Source: Phormidesmis priestleyi ULC007 | Lineage (GTDB): Bacteria; Cyanobacteriota; Cyanobacteriia; Leptolyngbyales; Leptolyngbyaceae | Length of the DNA stretch: 64,000 nucleotides | Direction of reading: 5' to 3' | NCBI RefSeq assembly: GCF_001895925.1 | Contig: NZ_MPPI01000006.1 | Span: 1 to 64,000 of the forward strand | In this document: piece after piece, positions 53,743-62,431 of the stretch | Layout of the letters: every line of letters begins with the position of its first letter | How positions within the stretch are numbered: position 1 is the first letter of the stretch | Position numbers and translations under genes: made by a program | The notes under the pieces: model-generated | Seen by the model: only the letters and a program-made list of their open reading frames with translations | What the model was told of the DNA's origin: nothing | The model's database searches: none

Positions 53743-55650
53743 TCAGGCATCGATCGAGACATCACCCACCGGATGAGCGATGCACGTCAGAATCGTTCTG
53801 GCAGCGCGATCGTCATCATCTAGTGCATCGGGTTCGCCGTCATAGCGAATTTCACCTGCAAGCAGCGTTTGCTTACAAGTGCCACAGTTTCCCGATCGAC
53901 AACTGCTGTCGAGTTCGACTCCTGCCTGTTCTGCAATCTCTAAAATCGAGCCACCTTCAGTTGAGGTGATTTCTTGACCAGATTTTGCAAACTTGACGGT
54001 GGCAGGGGCAGCGATCGCAGGGGCAGAAACCTGCGACGGCTGAGAAAACTGAAGGCTGGTCGGCAATTCGTCATCAACGGTGACTTCAATCTGAGAAGAC
54101 TGGGCGATCGGCATCTCGGCTTTGAGATGGGCACCAAACTGCTCAACCAAAATGTCTCGCAGAATCGGCTTAAGATCCTCACAGGGAATGCCTTTTCGTA
54201 CACAGGTGCCCAGATGAGCGTCTTTGCCCACTGTGCCACCCATATAGAGGTCTACGCCTTCCAACGTGCGCCCGTCTTTGCGGACTTTAGTGCCCATCAA
54301 GCCAATGTCAGCAACTTGAGGTTGACCGCAAGAATTGGGGCACCCCGTCCAGTGAATGCGAACGGGACGATCGCACGACAGTTCGGCTTCGAGTTCTTTA
54401 ATCAAAGCAACGGCGCGATTTTTGGTTTCAATCAACGCAAAGTTGCAGAACTGGGAGCCAGTGCAAGACACGAGCGCACGAGAAAGATTGTTGGGCTGGT
54501 GGGAGAACCGCTCGACGATCGCTTCGTCGAGCAATGCCGAGAGTCGAGAGTCGGGCACGTTGGGCACGATAAAATTTTGCTCAACCGTGAGGCGAATTTC
54601 TCCACTTCCATAGACTTCAGCGAGTCGCGCCAGGTCAAACAGATCTTGAGCAAACAGCCGACCCACCGGAACGTGTAGCCCTACATAATTCAAACCGGGT
54701 TGCTTTTGGGCATAAACGCCGATGTGATCGCGTTTGTCCCAGAGAATCTCGTCTTTAAGCGCCGCCCTTTGCAGCGAGTGCCCGATGTGTTGCTCAACTT
54801 CAGAGCGAAATTTCTCAATGCCCCATTCGTCGATCAGCCACATCAGACGAGATTTTTGACGGTTGGCACGCAGCCCATGATTGCGATAAACCGTGAGAAT
54901 CGATTCACACATCCCCACTACATCGTCGGGTGTTACCCACACATCCATCGGCACTGCCGCTTCGCATCGCTTTGCAGAGAAGAAACCACCGACTAGGACA
55001 TTGAAGCCAAATACGCTGTTTTGATAAGCCGGAACAAAGGCAATATCATTAATTTCAGCGTGAACGGAGTTGTCTCGACATCCGGCGATCGCGATATTAA
55101 ACTTGCGAGGCAGATTGGTAAATTCAGGATTGCCCTGACCATGATTGGTGATCATGTCCTGCACCTGAATTGCTAACTCCCGCGTGTCAAACAATTCGTC
55201 GCCATCAATCCCGGCGACAGGCGACCCCGTAATATTGCGGACGTTATCCATTCCCGACTGAACGCTGGTCAGGCCTGCATTTTCAAATCGGTTAAAGATG
55301 TCAGGCACATCTTCGATGCGAATGCCGCGCAGTTGAAAGTTTTGCCGAGTCGTGATGTCGGCGTAACCCTCTTCGCCATAGCGCTGCACAATTTCTGCCA
55401 AAATTCGCGTTTGGGCGCTGGTGATAATGCCGTTGGGCAATCGCATCCGCAGCATAAACCTGCCAGGAGTCACCGGACGGAAGAAAACCCCCAGCCACTT
55501 CAGGCGATGGTCACGATCGGTTTCATCCATCGCTTCCCAGCCGATTTGAGCAAAATGATCCAATTCAGCCTTCACCGCAAGCCCATCTTTCTCTGCTTTC
55601 AATTTTTCAAACTTATTGAGAGTTACGGCTGATGAAAGGGTGTCTGTCAT
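53743..55650 (-). CDS. nirA: Ferredoxin-nitrite reductase with C-terminal ferredoxin domain
   Basis: It reduces nitrite to ammonium with six electrons. From ATG 55650 (MTDTLSSAVTLNKFEKLKAE) it is 635 residues; the longer frame to 55812 runs over the promoter. The siroheme/[4Fe-4S] ligands are in CTGSQFC and TGCPNSCGQ. After ~residue 530 a linker leads to a plant-type [2Fe-2S] ferredoxin domain (CRSGNCGTC, last Cys in LTCIAHP). A ferredoxin-like C-terminal extension is known in NirA of Plectonema boryanum; most NirA proteins lack it. It is first in the nir operon. Confidence 0.95.
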   Translation of the reverse strand: MTDTLSSAVTLNKFEKLKAEKDGLAVKAELDHFAQIGWEAMDETDRDHRLKWLGVFFRPVTPGRFMLRMRLPNGIITSAQTRILAEIVQRYGEEGYADITTRQNFQLRGIRIEDVPDIFNRFENAGLTSVQSGMDNVRNITGSPVAGIDGDELFDTRELAIQVQDMITNHGQGNPEFTNLPRKFNIAIAGCRDNSVHAEINDIAFVPAYQNSVFGFNVLVGGFFSAKRCEAAVPMDVWVTPDDVVGMCESILTVYRNHGLRANRQKSRLMWLIDEWGIEKFRSEVEQHIGHSLQRAALKDEILWDKRDHIGVYAQKQPGLNYVGLHVPVGRLFAQDLFDLARLAEVYGSGEIRLTVEQNFIVPNVPDSRLSALLDEAIVERFSHQPNNLSRALVSCTGSQFCNFALIETKNRAVALIKELEAELSCDRPVRIHWTGCPNSCGQPQVADIGLMGTKVRKDGRTLEGVDLYMGGTVGKDAHLGTCVRKGIPCEDLKPILRDILVEQFGAHLKAEMPIAQSSQIEVTVDDELPTSLQFSQPSQVSAPAIAAPATVKFAKSGQEITSTEGGSILEIAEQAGVELDSSCRSGNCGTCKQTLLAGEIRYDGEPDALDDDDRAARTILTCIAHPVGDVSIDA

Positions 55651-55767
55651 GGTGAATCTTGTTGATAAAGGGTGTCCGAACCGAACACGGGCGATCGAGA
55701 AACTAATTTCTGGCAAAGCTGTCAAACGCTTGAGTTGACGCTGCGTTGTCTTTGTGCTGATGAAGCC

Positions 55768-55809
55768 AAGGTAGGCGAGATCACAATGACAATTCGTATA
55801 GTTGGTTAC
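55768..55809 (-). promoter_or_regulatory. NtcA-activated nirA promoter
   Basis: On the minus strand GTA-ACCAACTA-TAC (55809-55796) matches the NtcA consensus exactly. Exactly 22 bases later TACCTT (55773-55768) fits the -10 consensus TAN3T. This is the textbook class II NtcA promoter. Transcription would start near 55760, giving an untranslated leader of about 110 bases. Confidence 0.9.
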
Positions 55810-55846
55810 CAAATGTTTCTAATTATGAAGTTCACGCATCATTGCA

Positions 55847-55861
55847 ATGCGATTTCAGCAT
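55847..55861. promoter_or_regulatory. LysR-type dyad, candidate NtcB site
   Basis: ATGC-N7-GCAT contains the T-N11-A LysR-type core TGC-N7-GCA. It overlaps a palindromic CATTGCAATG at 55840-55849. The dyad lies about 38 bases upstream of the nirA NtcA box on the nirA side, and about 80 bases before the divergent Rieske gene. ntcB, encoding a LysR activator of nir genes, is in the same locus. Confidence 0.6.
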
Positions 55862-55940
55862 TTATCAGGAGGATTTTCTAGACATTTGCATCTGCTGTTA
55901 GGATGAGTCGTTACTACGCTGCCTCAGTTGAGAGAACACT

Positions 55941-56411
55941 ATGAATCGTCGATCGTTTTTGTCTTGGTTTGGGTTGGGTTGGGCGGTCAGCCGATTGCCT
56001 GTTGCGTTAACAGCCATCGCTTCAGGGTTGGCTGCTTGCTCTAAAAGTTCTGATTCGGCGGTGCAACCGAGTGCCGATAGCAAAGCTGCAAGCAGTGATG
56101 GCTTTCAGACGATCGGGTCGCTGGCTGATTTAGATAAAAATGGCCAAATTTTAAGTGAGAAGTCGGTGATCGGTCCGGTGTTGATAATTCGCAATCCGAC
56201 TACACCGACCGCAGTGGTGGCGGTCAATCCGACGTGTACCCATCAAGGGTGTTTGGTAGCTTGGAAAAGTGAGCGCAAGTCGTTTGCGTGCCCTTGTCAC
56301 AATTCCACTTTTACGGCGGAGGGAGCGGTGATCGAAGGCCCGGCGCGAAAGGCATTGGGGACTTATATCGCAAAAATTGAAGGGAATTCAGTCTTGGTGA
56401 AAAAGGGTTAA
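55941..56411 (+). CDS. Rieske [2Fe-2S] lipoprotein divergent from nirA
   Basis: 156 residues. MNRRSFLSWFGLGWAVSRLP has a twin-arginine-like start, and GLAACSKSSD a lipobox, so it is probably a periplasmic or lumenal lipoprotein. The Rieske boxes CTHQGC and CPCHNS hold the two Cys and two His ligands. It is much shorter than PetC and lacks its hinge. It could carry electrons for a molybdoenzyme or for nitrite/nitrate handling, but no partner is identified. It shares the intergenic region with nirA. Confidence 0.82.
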   Translation: MNRRSFLSWFGLGWAVSRLPVALTAIASGLAACSKSSDSAVQPSADSKAASSDGFQTIGSLADLDKNGQILSEKSVIGPVLIIRNPTTPTAVVAVNPTCTHQGCLVAWKSERKSFACPCHNSTFTAEGAVIEGPARKALGTYIAKIEGNSVLVKKG

Positions 56412-56494
56412 TGCGGCTTTTACTTTTGGTAGATGAACGATCGCGATCTCTGATCCACCGTTAAGTAATCACGATTTGGATTGGAGATTTGACC

Positions 56495-56734
56495 ATGACT
56501 ACTGCAACCAATCAAGACACTCTCGCCCTCAGCAATCTTGAATATGATCTGCTCACGGCTCTGCAAAACAAAGCAGAAGCCGTCAAAGCCTACGATACCT
56601 ACATTAAAGATGCTGAAGAGATGAGTTCTCAGCCCTGTGTAGAGCTGTTTCGCAAGTTGAAAGCCGATGACACGAAAACGGCTCAAGAACTTCGTCACCA
56701 CCTGCAAGAAGTGATGCAAAAAGGCAAAATGTAA
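56495..56734 (+). CDS. Small helical protein in the nir cluster
   Basis: 79 residues from ATG 56495 with GGAG at 56483-56486. After NQDTLALSNLEYDLLTALQN a second helix KAEAVKAYDTYIKDAEEM and a third ELFRKLKADDTKTAQELRHH form an apparent helical bundle, ending QEVMQKGKM. One Cys is present. I do not recognise the family. Its place between a Rieske lipoprotein and the NirB-like gene, with a terminator behind, suggests a role in nitrogen metabolism, which is inference. Confidence 0.65.
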   Translation: MTTATNQDTLALSNLEYDLLTALQNKAEAVKAYDTYIKDAEEMSSQPCVELFRKLKADDTKTAQELRHHLQEVMQKGKM

Positions 56735-56844
56735 TGCAAAAATTCAGAGCGATTTGATTGACCCGTAGGGACATGGCATGTCGTGTCCTTCCGCCAGCGT
56801 TTAAGCGATCGCAACCGTTTTCAAAATTGGTATTAAAGCGATCG

Positions 56845-56869
56845 GGCACCTTCTAGCGGTGCCTTTTTT
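56845..56869 (+). terminator. Rho-independent terminator after the small helical gene
   Basis: GGCACC (56845-56850) and GGTGCC (56858-56863) form a 6-bp stem with a TTCTAGC loop, followed by six T residues. It closes the Rieske/small-protein unit on the plus strand. Confidence 0.85.
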
Positions 56870-56974
56870 GTCACAATAAATTCTCTAAAACTTTGAGTGT
56901 TGGCGGCTGACCTGGAATGTGGAAGCTAAAATCAAGCATATTCCACAACCCTGTGGGTCATCCGCAAAAGAACC

Positions 56975-58279
56975 GTGCAATCAAATTATCTCGAAACGTT
57001 GCAGCAAGCCCAAACCGCCGCAGCTCATCAAGACTGGGCATTGCTCAATCACTATTTGCAACAATTGCTAGGCGAAGAGTCATCAGCCTCGCCTACCGCA
57101 GATCCATTTCTCTTGTTAAATTTGGCATTACAGAGTCTAGAGTCAGGAGATTTTCAAGACCGATGGAATGTCGCTAAACTCTTTCCGAGCTTTGCCGAAG
57201 CCGCGATCGCCCCACTTCTCGATCTTCTGCAAAACCAAGACGCTGACTCAGAAGCTCAGTGGTTTGCGATTCGGATTCTGGGCGGATTTAACCATCCCCA
57301 AGTTGTCACAGCATTAGTCGATCTGCTCAAAACATCCACTAACGAAGAACTGAATGGGATGACAGTTACCGCCCTCGCTAATCTGGGCAGCGGCACGATC
57401 GAAATTCTCGCCGAGTTGCTCAACCAAGACAACACGCGACGATTAGCCACTCAAACCCTGGCTCAAATTCGTCGCCCCGAAACGGTGCCCTTGTTGGAAA
57501 AAGTCGTTAACGATGAAGATGCTCAGGTGCGGGCACTGGCGATCGAAGCTCTCAGCAGCTTTCACAATCCAGAAATTTCAAGACTTTTGATCCAGGCATT
57601 AAAAGATCCCGCCGTGCTGGTCAGACGAGCCGCCGTAACCGGGCTGGGCTTCTGCGGTGCTGACCTAGCGGCATTAGATCTGGTTTCTCATTTGCATCCA
57701 CTCTTGCTAGATTTGAACTTAGAAGTTTGCCGACAAACCGCGATCGCCCTTGGTCGGCTGGGCACCCTATCGGCAACCAATGCCCTGTTTGAAAGCCTGC
57801 AATCACTCCACACTCCAGAGTTTTTGGCGATCGAGCTAATCAGAGCCTTGGGCTGGATCGGCACCTCAGAAGCACTGCATTGTTTAGAGCGATCGCTGAT
57901 TCAACTTCCCTTAGCGGAGTCAGTTCGTCAAGAAATCTTGACTGTATTAGGACGAGTCGATCAGCCTGAGCAAAAACGGCAAGCGACCCAAATTTTGCTC
58001 GATTTGCTGCAACAAGAAGGCACGTTTGCTCGATCAGCCTCAGCGCGGCAAGCGATCGCCCTTACCCTCGGCCAACTTGGTGATCTTGCCGCACTCGATT
58101 CTCTAATCAATCTCCTTGCCGATCCCAATGTCAGCGTCAGATTGCATGTGATTTCTGCCCTCAAAACCCTCGCGCCTGATTCTGCTCACCAACGCTTAGA
58201 GCAACTGTCTGAGAGTGAAAATTCCGGTTCAGAATTGGGGCGAGGCGTGGCGATCGCGCTTCAAGAATGGCAGTTGTGA
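56975..58279 (+). CDS. nirB: HEAT-repeat protein, NirB-like (nitrite reductase-related)
   Basis: 434 residues from GTG 56975. About eight HEAT/PBS-lyase repeats are seen, such as LDLLQNQDADSEAQWFAIRIL, VTALVDLLKTSTNEELNGMT, EKVVNDEDAQVRALAIEALS and LINLLADPNVSVRLHVISAL. A HEAT protein beside nirA and ntcB corresponds to NirB of Synechococcus and Anabaena, needed for full nitrite reductase activity. The name rests on position and repeat type. A role as NirA or siroheme chaperone is possible. Confidence 0.65.
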   Translation: MQSNYLETLQQAQTAAAHQDWALLNHYLQQLLGEESSASPTADPFLLLNLALQSLESGDFQDRWNVAKLFPSFAEAAIAPLLDLLQNQDADSEAQWFAIRILGGFNHPQVVTALVDLLKTSTNEELNGMTVTALANLGSGTIEILAELLNQDNTRRLATQTLAQIRRPETVPLLEKVVNDEDAQVRALAIEALSSFHNPEISRLLIQALKDPAVLVRRAAVTGLGFCGADLAALDLVSHLHPLLLDLNLEVCRQTAIALGRLGTLSATNALFESLQSLHTPEFLAIELIRALGWIGTSEALHCLERSLIQLPLAESVRQEILTVLGRVDQPEQKRQATQILLDLLQQEGTFARSASARQAIALTLGQLGDLAALDSLINLLADPNVSVRLHVISALKTLAPDSAHQRLEQLSESENSGSELGRGVAIALQEWQL

Positions 58280-58431
58280 AAAGTTTTAAGTCTAGAATTC
58301 ATCACTTAGGAACGAGAATTAAATGATGTCGATTACTTGCAAGGTCAATGGTTACGGCAATGCCATGCTCGTACGTAAATCTGCATATTACATTTAATTC
58401 ACAGTTCTCAAACGGTCTTTGCCCTCAACCT

Positions 58432-58473
58432 GTATCAACTCTTACCAAATTTTTTGATCAAATTCGTTAAGGT
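58432..58473 (+). promoter_or_regulatory. NtcA-activated ntcB promoter
   Basis: GTA-TCAACTCT-TAC at 58432-58445 matches GTAN8TAC. Exactly 22 bases later TAAGGT at 58468-58473 fits TAN3T. The ntcB ATG follows at 58505, giving a leader of about 25 bases. Confidence 0.88.
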
Positions 58474-58504
58474 CACTAATAAGTGTCATCTTCAATACAA
58501 ATCC

Positions 58505-59473
58505 ATGCGTCTAGAGCAGTTGCAGGCATTTCTCGCCGTTGCAGAAACTGGGAGCTTTCAACAAGCCGCCCGCCACTGTAATGTGACGCAATCTACCATC
58601 AGTCGCCAAATTCAAGGACTCGAAGCAGAAGTCGGGCTGCCGCTGCTGCATCGATCGGCTCAAGCAAAGCTGACCATTGCGGGCGATCGCTTCTTGCCCC
58701 ACGCTCGCAAAATCTGGAACGAATGGGGCATCGCCACCCAAGAGTTAGCAGACCTGCTAGACGGCAAACAGCCAGAGCTTTGTGTTGCGGCAATTCACTC
58801 CGTTTGCGCGTTTCACTTGCCACCTGTGCTGCAACGTTTTTGCCAAGAACACCCAGAAGTGCAACTGCGGGTGACCTCGTTAGGCAGCGATCGGGCCCTC
58901 AAAGTTCTCAAAGATGGGCTGGTAGATATCGCGATCGTCATGAATAACCGTTTTTTGACCGCTAATCCTGAGATGGTTGTTGATGTCCTATACGACGAGC
59001 CTGTCAAAGTGTTAATGGCAGCAAACCACCCGCTCACCCAATATACCGAGGTGCCCTGGACGGAGTTAGTCCGCTATCCGCAAGTTGTCTTTAAAGATGG
59101 ATATGGAATGCAGCGACTTGTACAAGAACAGTTTCAGCGTCAGGGTGTGGCCTTAAATGCCGTGCTAGAACTCAATACCCTAGATGCTTTTCGAGGCATT
59201 GTCCGTCAAGGTGAACTGATCGCTCTATTGCCTCAAGGCGCGATTCACGATGTCCATCTCGATCCGACCTTAGCGTCGAGAGCAACGGCTGACCCGACCC
59301 TGATTCGTCAAGTAGTGCTGGTGACTACCCACGATCGGTTACAAATTCCCCCGATTCAACGCTTTCGATCGCTCGTCCATGAGCTAATGCGTCAGCCCAT
59401 TGCTCTAGTAGGTAGCCCCTTATCTTTACCTGTCATGCCAAAGCCCGTCGCTTCGCAAATCGTGGGACGATAA
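58505..59473 (+). CDS. ntcB: LysR-family nitrate assimilation activator NtcB
   Basis: 322 residues from ATG 58505 (MRLEQLQAFLAVAETGSFQQ); the frame extended to 58454 covers the promoter. The N-terminal winged helix has CNVTQSTISRQIQGLEAEVG. The effector domain contains LGSDRALKVLKDGLVDIAIVMN and a C-terminal cofactor lobe. NtcB activates nir operon transcription in response to nitrite in Synechococcus and is needed for nitrate assimilation in Anabaena. The nir-locus position and NtcA promoter support the name. Confidence 0.9.
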   Translation: MRLEQLQAFLAVAETGSFQQAARHCNVTQSTISRQIQGLEAEVGLPLLHRSAQAKLTIAGDRFLPHARKIWNEWGIATQELADLLDGKQPELCVAAIHSVCAFHLPPVLQRFCQEHPEVQLRVTSLGSDRALKVLKDGLVDIAIVMNNRFLTANPEMVVDVLYDEPVKVLMAANHPLTQYTEVPWTELVRYPQVVFKDGYGMQRLVQEQFQRQGVALNAVLELNTLDAFRGIVRQGELIALLPQGAIHDVHLDPTLASRATADPTLIRQVVLVTTHDRLQIPPIQRFRSLVHELMRQPIALVGSPLSLPVMPKPVASQIVGR

Positions 59474-59514
59474 GCGTCTGCAATGAAATTCTTAAGGTTG
59501 CTTGGGCAGAAACT

Positions 59515-60570
59515 ATGAGTAACGCATTTAGAGAGCTACTGCGAAAAGTGGGCAGTGGGACTCATACCGGGGAAGATTTGAGCCGCGCCGAGGCAAAAGC
59601 AGCGACTCAGATGATGTTGCTGCAAGAAGCAACCCCCGCCCAGATTGGGGCATTTATGATTGCCCATCGCATCAAGCGCCCGACCGGAGAAGAACTGGCA
59701 GGAATGCTAGATGCCTACGAAGCATTAGGGCCAGCCCTTCAACCCATTGAGTCTGCCTATCCAGTCACCGTGCTGTGTCTCCCTTACGATGGGCGATCGC
59801 GCACTGCCCCGATCAGTCCTTTAACCTCGCTGATTTTGACCAGTGCAGGCGTGCCTGTGATTTTGCACGGGGGAGATCGTATGCCCACTAAAGAAGGGGT
59901 GCCCCTAATCGAACTCTGGCAGGGATTAGGGATTCATTGGGAACAGCTTTCTCTCGATCGCGTTCAGCATGTTTTAGAAACCACAGGGCTAGGATTCGTT
60001 TACTTGACCAATCACTTTCCGCTCGCATCAGGACTTGTGACTTATCGCGACCAAATTGGCAAACGTCCCCCATTTTCCACGTTAGAACTGATGTGGTCGC
60101 CCTATGCAGGAGACGCTCACGTCGTTTGTGGATTTGTCCATCCGCCGACTGAAAATATGATTCGCGATGCCTTTGCTCGACGCGGAATCACAAATTTCAC
60201 CACCGTCAAAGGGCTAGAAGGAAGCTGTGATTTGCCCCGCGATCGCACGGTGATCATCGGCGCAAACAAGTCTGAGTTTGAACGGCTCTGTCTCGTGCCT
60301 CGCGACTCTGGGTTTGCCGCCAAAGAAGTGCCCCTCAGCCCAACTGATGAATGGGTCGAAGCCGTGCAAGCAGTGTTAGCAGGCAAACCGTCTGAGCTAA
60401 CGCAATCCGCCATTTGGAACGGCGGGTTTTATCTGTGGCGCTGTGGCGTTTGCCCAGATCTAGACGCGGGGCTTGCCAAAGCGGCATCGTTGCTGACCCA
60501 AGGGGCGGCAGCTCAGAAGCTCGATGAGATTAGCAAAGCAACTCAATCGCTAGTGGCAGTCCAATCTTAA
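59515..60570 (+). CDS. cnaT: CnaT, TrpD-like protein required for nir expression
   Basis: 351 residues, starting 41 bases after ntcB. It has the fold order of anthranilate phosphoribosyltransferase (TrpD): helical N-terminus LLRKVGSGTHTGEDLSRAEA, then VILHGGDRMPTKEGVPLIEL and QGLGI-like segments. Where TrpD has the PRPP loop GTGGDG this protein has LPYDGRSRTAPISPLT, so tryptophan synthesis activity is unlikely. A TrpD-like gene beside ntcB is cnaT of Anabaena, required for nir operon expression. The reaction, if any, is unknown. Confidence 0.88.
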   Translation: MSNAFRELLRKVGSGTHTGEDLSRAEAKAATQMMLLQEATPAQIGAFMIAHRIKRPTGEELAGMLDAYEALGPALQPIESAYPVTVLCLPYDGRSRTAPISPLTSLILTSAGVPVILHGGDRMPTKEGVPLIELWQGLGIHWEQLSLDRVQHVLETTGLGFVYLTNHFPLASGLVTYRDQIGKRPPFSTLELMWSPYAGDAHVVCGFVHPPTENMIRDAFARRGITNFTTVKGLEGSCDLPRDRTVIIGANKSEFERLCLVPRDSGFAAKEVPLSPTDEWVEAVQAVLAGKPSELTQSAIWNGGFYLWRCGVCPDLDAGLAKAASLLTQGAAAQKLDEISKATQSLVAVQS

Positions 60571-60576
60571 CCATTG

Positions 60577-61419
60577 CTAAACAGGCAAAATCATCCCTTC
60601 TCGCGCCATCAAGCTGTTGGGGAAAACGGTCTGAACCTCAGATTCTACTTGGTCGAGAAAATCATCATCGTGGTTAGGGTCATGATGAAACATCACGGCT
60701 TTCTTCACGCCAGCTACCTGAGCAACTTTCAGCGCTTCTTGCCAGGTTGAATGCCCCCAGCCAATCTTGGATGCTTGGGGGTCGTGATATTCTTCGTCGG
60801 TGTAGCAAGCGTCATAGACTAGAACATCTGCATCACGGGACAGATAAACCAGATTTTCGTCGATATGATCAGGATAGTGTTCAGTGTCAGTCGCATAAAC
60901 GGCGGTGCGACCCTGCCAGGTAACGCGATAGCCCAACGCTGAATTAGGGTGATTTAACGGGCCGGTTTCGATCGTAATATCGTCTAGTTGAATGACATCT
61001 CCCGGCATCAAGTCATGAAATTTCATGTCTGACTTCATTACCTGCATCGGCACCGGAAAATTAGGATGGTGCATTTGATCGCTGAGACGCTGCTTCATGG
61101 TTGCGCCGTTGGGTGCTACGCCGCCATAGATGTGAAAGCAGTTACCGGGCACAAAGGCAGGCACAAAAAATGGAAATCCTTGAATATGATCCCAGTGAGA
61201 ATGGCTGAAGAACATATGGGCTTCAACAGGCGTTTGCTTCAGCAATTGCTTGCCTAGAACCCGTAGACCCGTTCCGCCATCAAAGATCAGGCGCTTGCCA
61301 CCTACTCGCATTTCTAGGCAGGAGGTGTTGCCACCATAGCGAACGGTTTCGCCCCCCGGAGCGGGAATGCTGCCCCGAACGCCCCAAAATTGAATCACGA
61401 ATTCTGAAGAGTTAATCAT
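60577..61419 (-). CDS. MBL-fold metallo-hydrolase
   Basis: 280 residues. It has the metallo-beta-lactamase motif HSHWDHIQG, an upstream YGGNTSCLEMRVGGKRLIFD opening and later metal ligands in YATDTEHYPD and HHDPNHDD. The organisation resembles the RNase Z/PhnP-like cyclic phosphodiesterase branch. The substrate could be a cyclic phosphodiester or nucleotide; the sequence alone does not decide. Its end is 6 bases from the convergent cnaT stop. Confidence 0.85.
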   Translation of the reverse strand: MINSSEFVIQFWGVRGSIPAPGGETVRYGGNTSCLEMRVGGKRLIFDGGTGLRVLGKQLLKQTPVEAHMFFSHSHWDHIQGFPFFVPAFVPGNCFHIYGGVAPNGATMKQRLSDQMHHPNFPVPMQVMKSDMKFHDLMPGDVIQLDDITIETGPLNHPNSALGYRVTWQGRTAVYATDTEHYPDHIDENLVYLSRDADVLVYDACYTDEEYHDPQASKIGWGHSTWQEALKVAQVAGVKKAVMFHHDPNHDDDFLDQVESEVQTVFPNSLMAREGMILPV

Positions 61420-61564
61420 TTCTAGGTTTGCACTTGTCTCAAGAGCGTCTATCTGAGTTTGGAGCGGTCACTCCCAGCAGAGTCTGGGTTTGTTATCTTT
61501 TATGCTACCCATTTCGATTCCGTTGTTACCAATTCAGGCAGAATTTAAGCTTTTTCCATAGGTT

Positions 61565-61592
61565 AAAGGCTCAGAGAACCCCTGAGCCTTTT
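61565..61592. terminator. Terminator-like hairpin after ppa
   Basis: AAAGGCTCAG and CTGAGCCTTT form a perfect 10-bp stem around AGAACCC. It lies 23 bases beyond the ppa stop on the minus strand. The flanking T/A runs are short, so efficiency is uncertain. Confidence 0.7.
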
Positions 61593-61614
61593 GACTGAAT
61601 CGACTGCTAGGCAG

Positions 61615-62124
61615 TTAGCGGTAGGCTTTGATGCACTGCTCTACCAACGGCAGAACTTTATCTACATCTTGCCAACCGAGAATTTCGGTGACTTTTTTCT
61701 CCAGATTTTTGTAAGTTCTGAAGAATTCGGCGATCTCGTCAAGACGATGAGAGGCGAGATCATTAAGGGATTTGACATTGACATAGCGAGGGTCTTTGTC
61801 GGGCACACAAAGAATTTTTTCGTCTCGATCGCCACCGTCGATCATTTCCAACATGCCGATCGGACGCGCCGCGATCACGCAGCCAGGGAAAGTAGGCTGA
61901 TCCATAATCACCATGCCGTCAAGCGGATCGCCATCATCGGCCAGCGTATTGGGAATGAAGCCATAATCGTAGGGATATTGCACTGAGGCATAGAGGACAC
62001 GATCGAGGGCAAAGGCATTCAGATCTTTATCAAATTCATATTTGTTTTTGCTGCCTGCGGGAATTTCGACCAAAACGTTGATCAGACCTGGCTTAGGCTG
62101 GGCGGGAATGCGAGTTAAATCCAC
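61615..62124 (-). CDS. ppa: Inorganic pyrophosphatase
   Basis: 169 residues of the family I soluble pyrophosphatase, which hydrolyses PPi to drive biosynthesis. [20 protein letters not shown] and [14 protein letters not shown] begin the fold; [21 protein letters not shown] contains the DxDxxD metal site (as GDPLD), and the C-terminal KFF-type region [13 protein letters not shown] is present. Length is normal. The ~300-base stretch upstream (62125-62431) shows no convincing gene besides its promoter region. Confidence 0.95.
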   Translation of the reverse strand: MDLTRIPAQPKPGLINVLVEIPAGSKNKYEFDKDLNAFALDRVLYASVQYPYDYGFIPNTLADDGDPLDGMVIMDQPTFPGCVIAARPIGMLEMIDGGDRDEKILCVPDKDPRYVNVKSLNDLASHRLDEIAEFFRTYKNLEKKVTEILGWQDVDKVLPLVEQCIKAYR

Positions 62125-62431
62125 TACGGTTCTCCAAGCGAAACGATAAAAAGATAAAAGGTAAAATCACCGTCTGTTCATCCTTGATTTTAGGGGAAGA
62201 GGGCGATCTGTAATAGTGTCGTTCGCGTACCCCGCGATGATCGGCAACGGTTTTGAGGTAATCAATCAACGTTTTCGGCACTTCCAACGGGTCATTTTTA
62301 GGAACTCCTCTATCCTAAATTTTCTCTATCACAATGAATTAGCCCTATCGTTCTGTTGGGGGTCGGGTGGCGGAAATATCAGCGCGTCGAGGGTTTCGTT
62401 TGACTATATTGGTATTTGGCTGCATGGCGGG

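Noticed and set aside
62093-62287. 64-residue minus-strand frame before ppa
   Set aside because: It overlaps the ppa start and promoter; no homology pattern.
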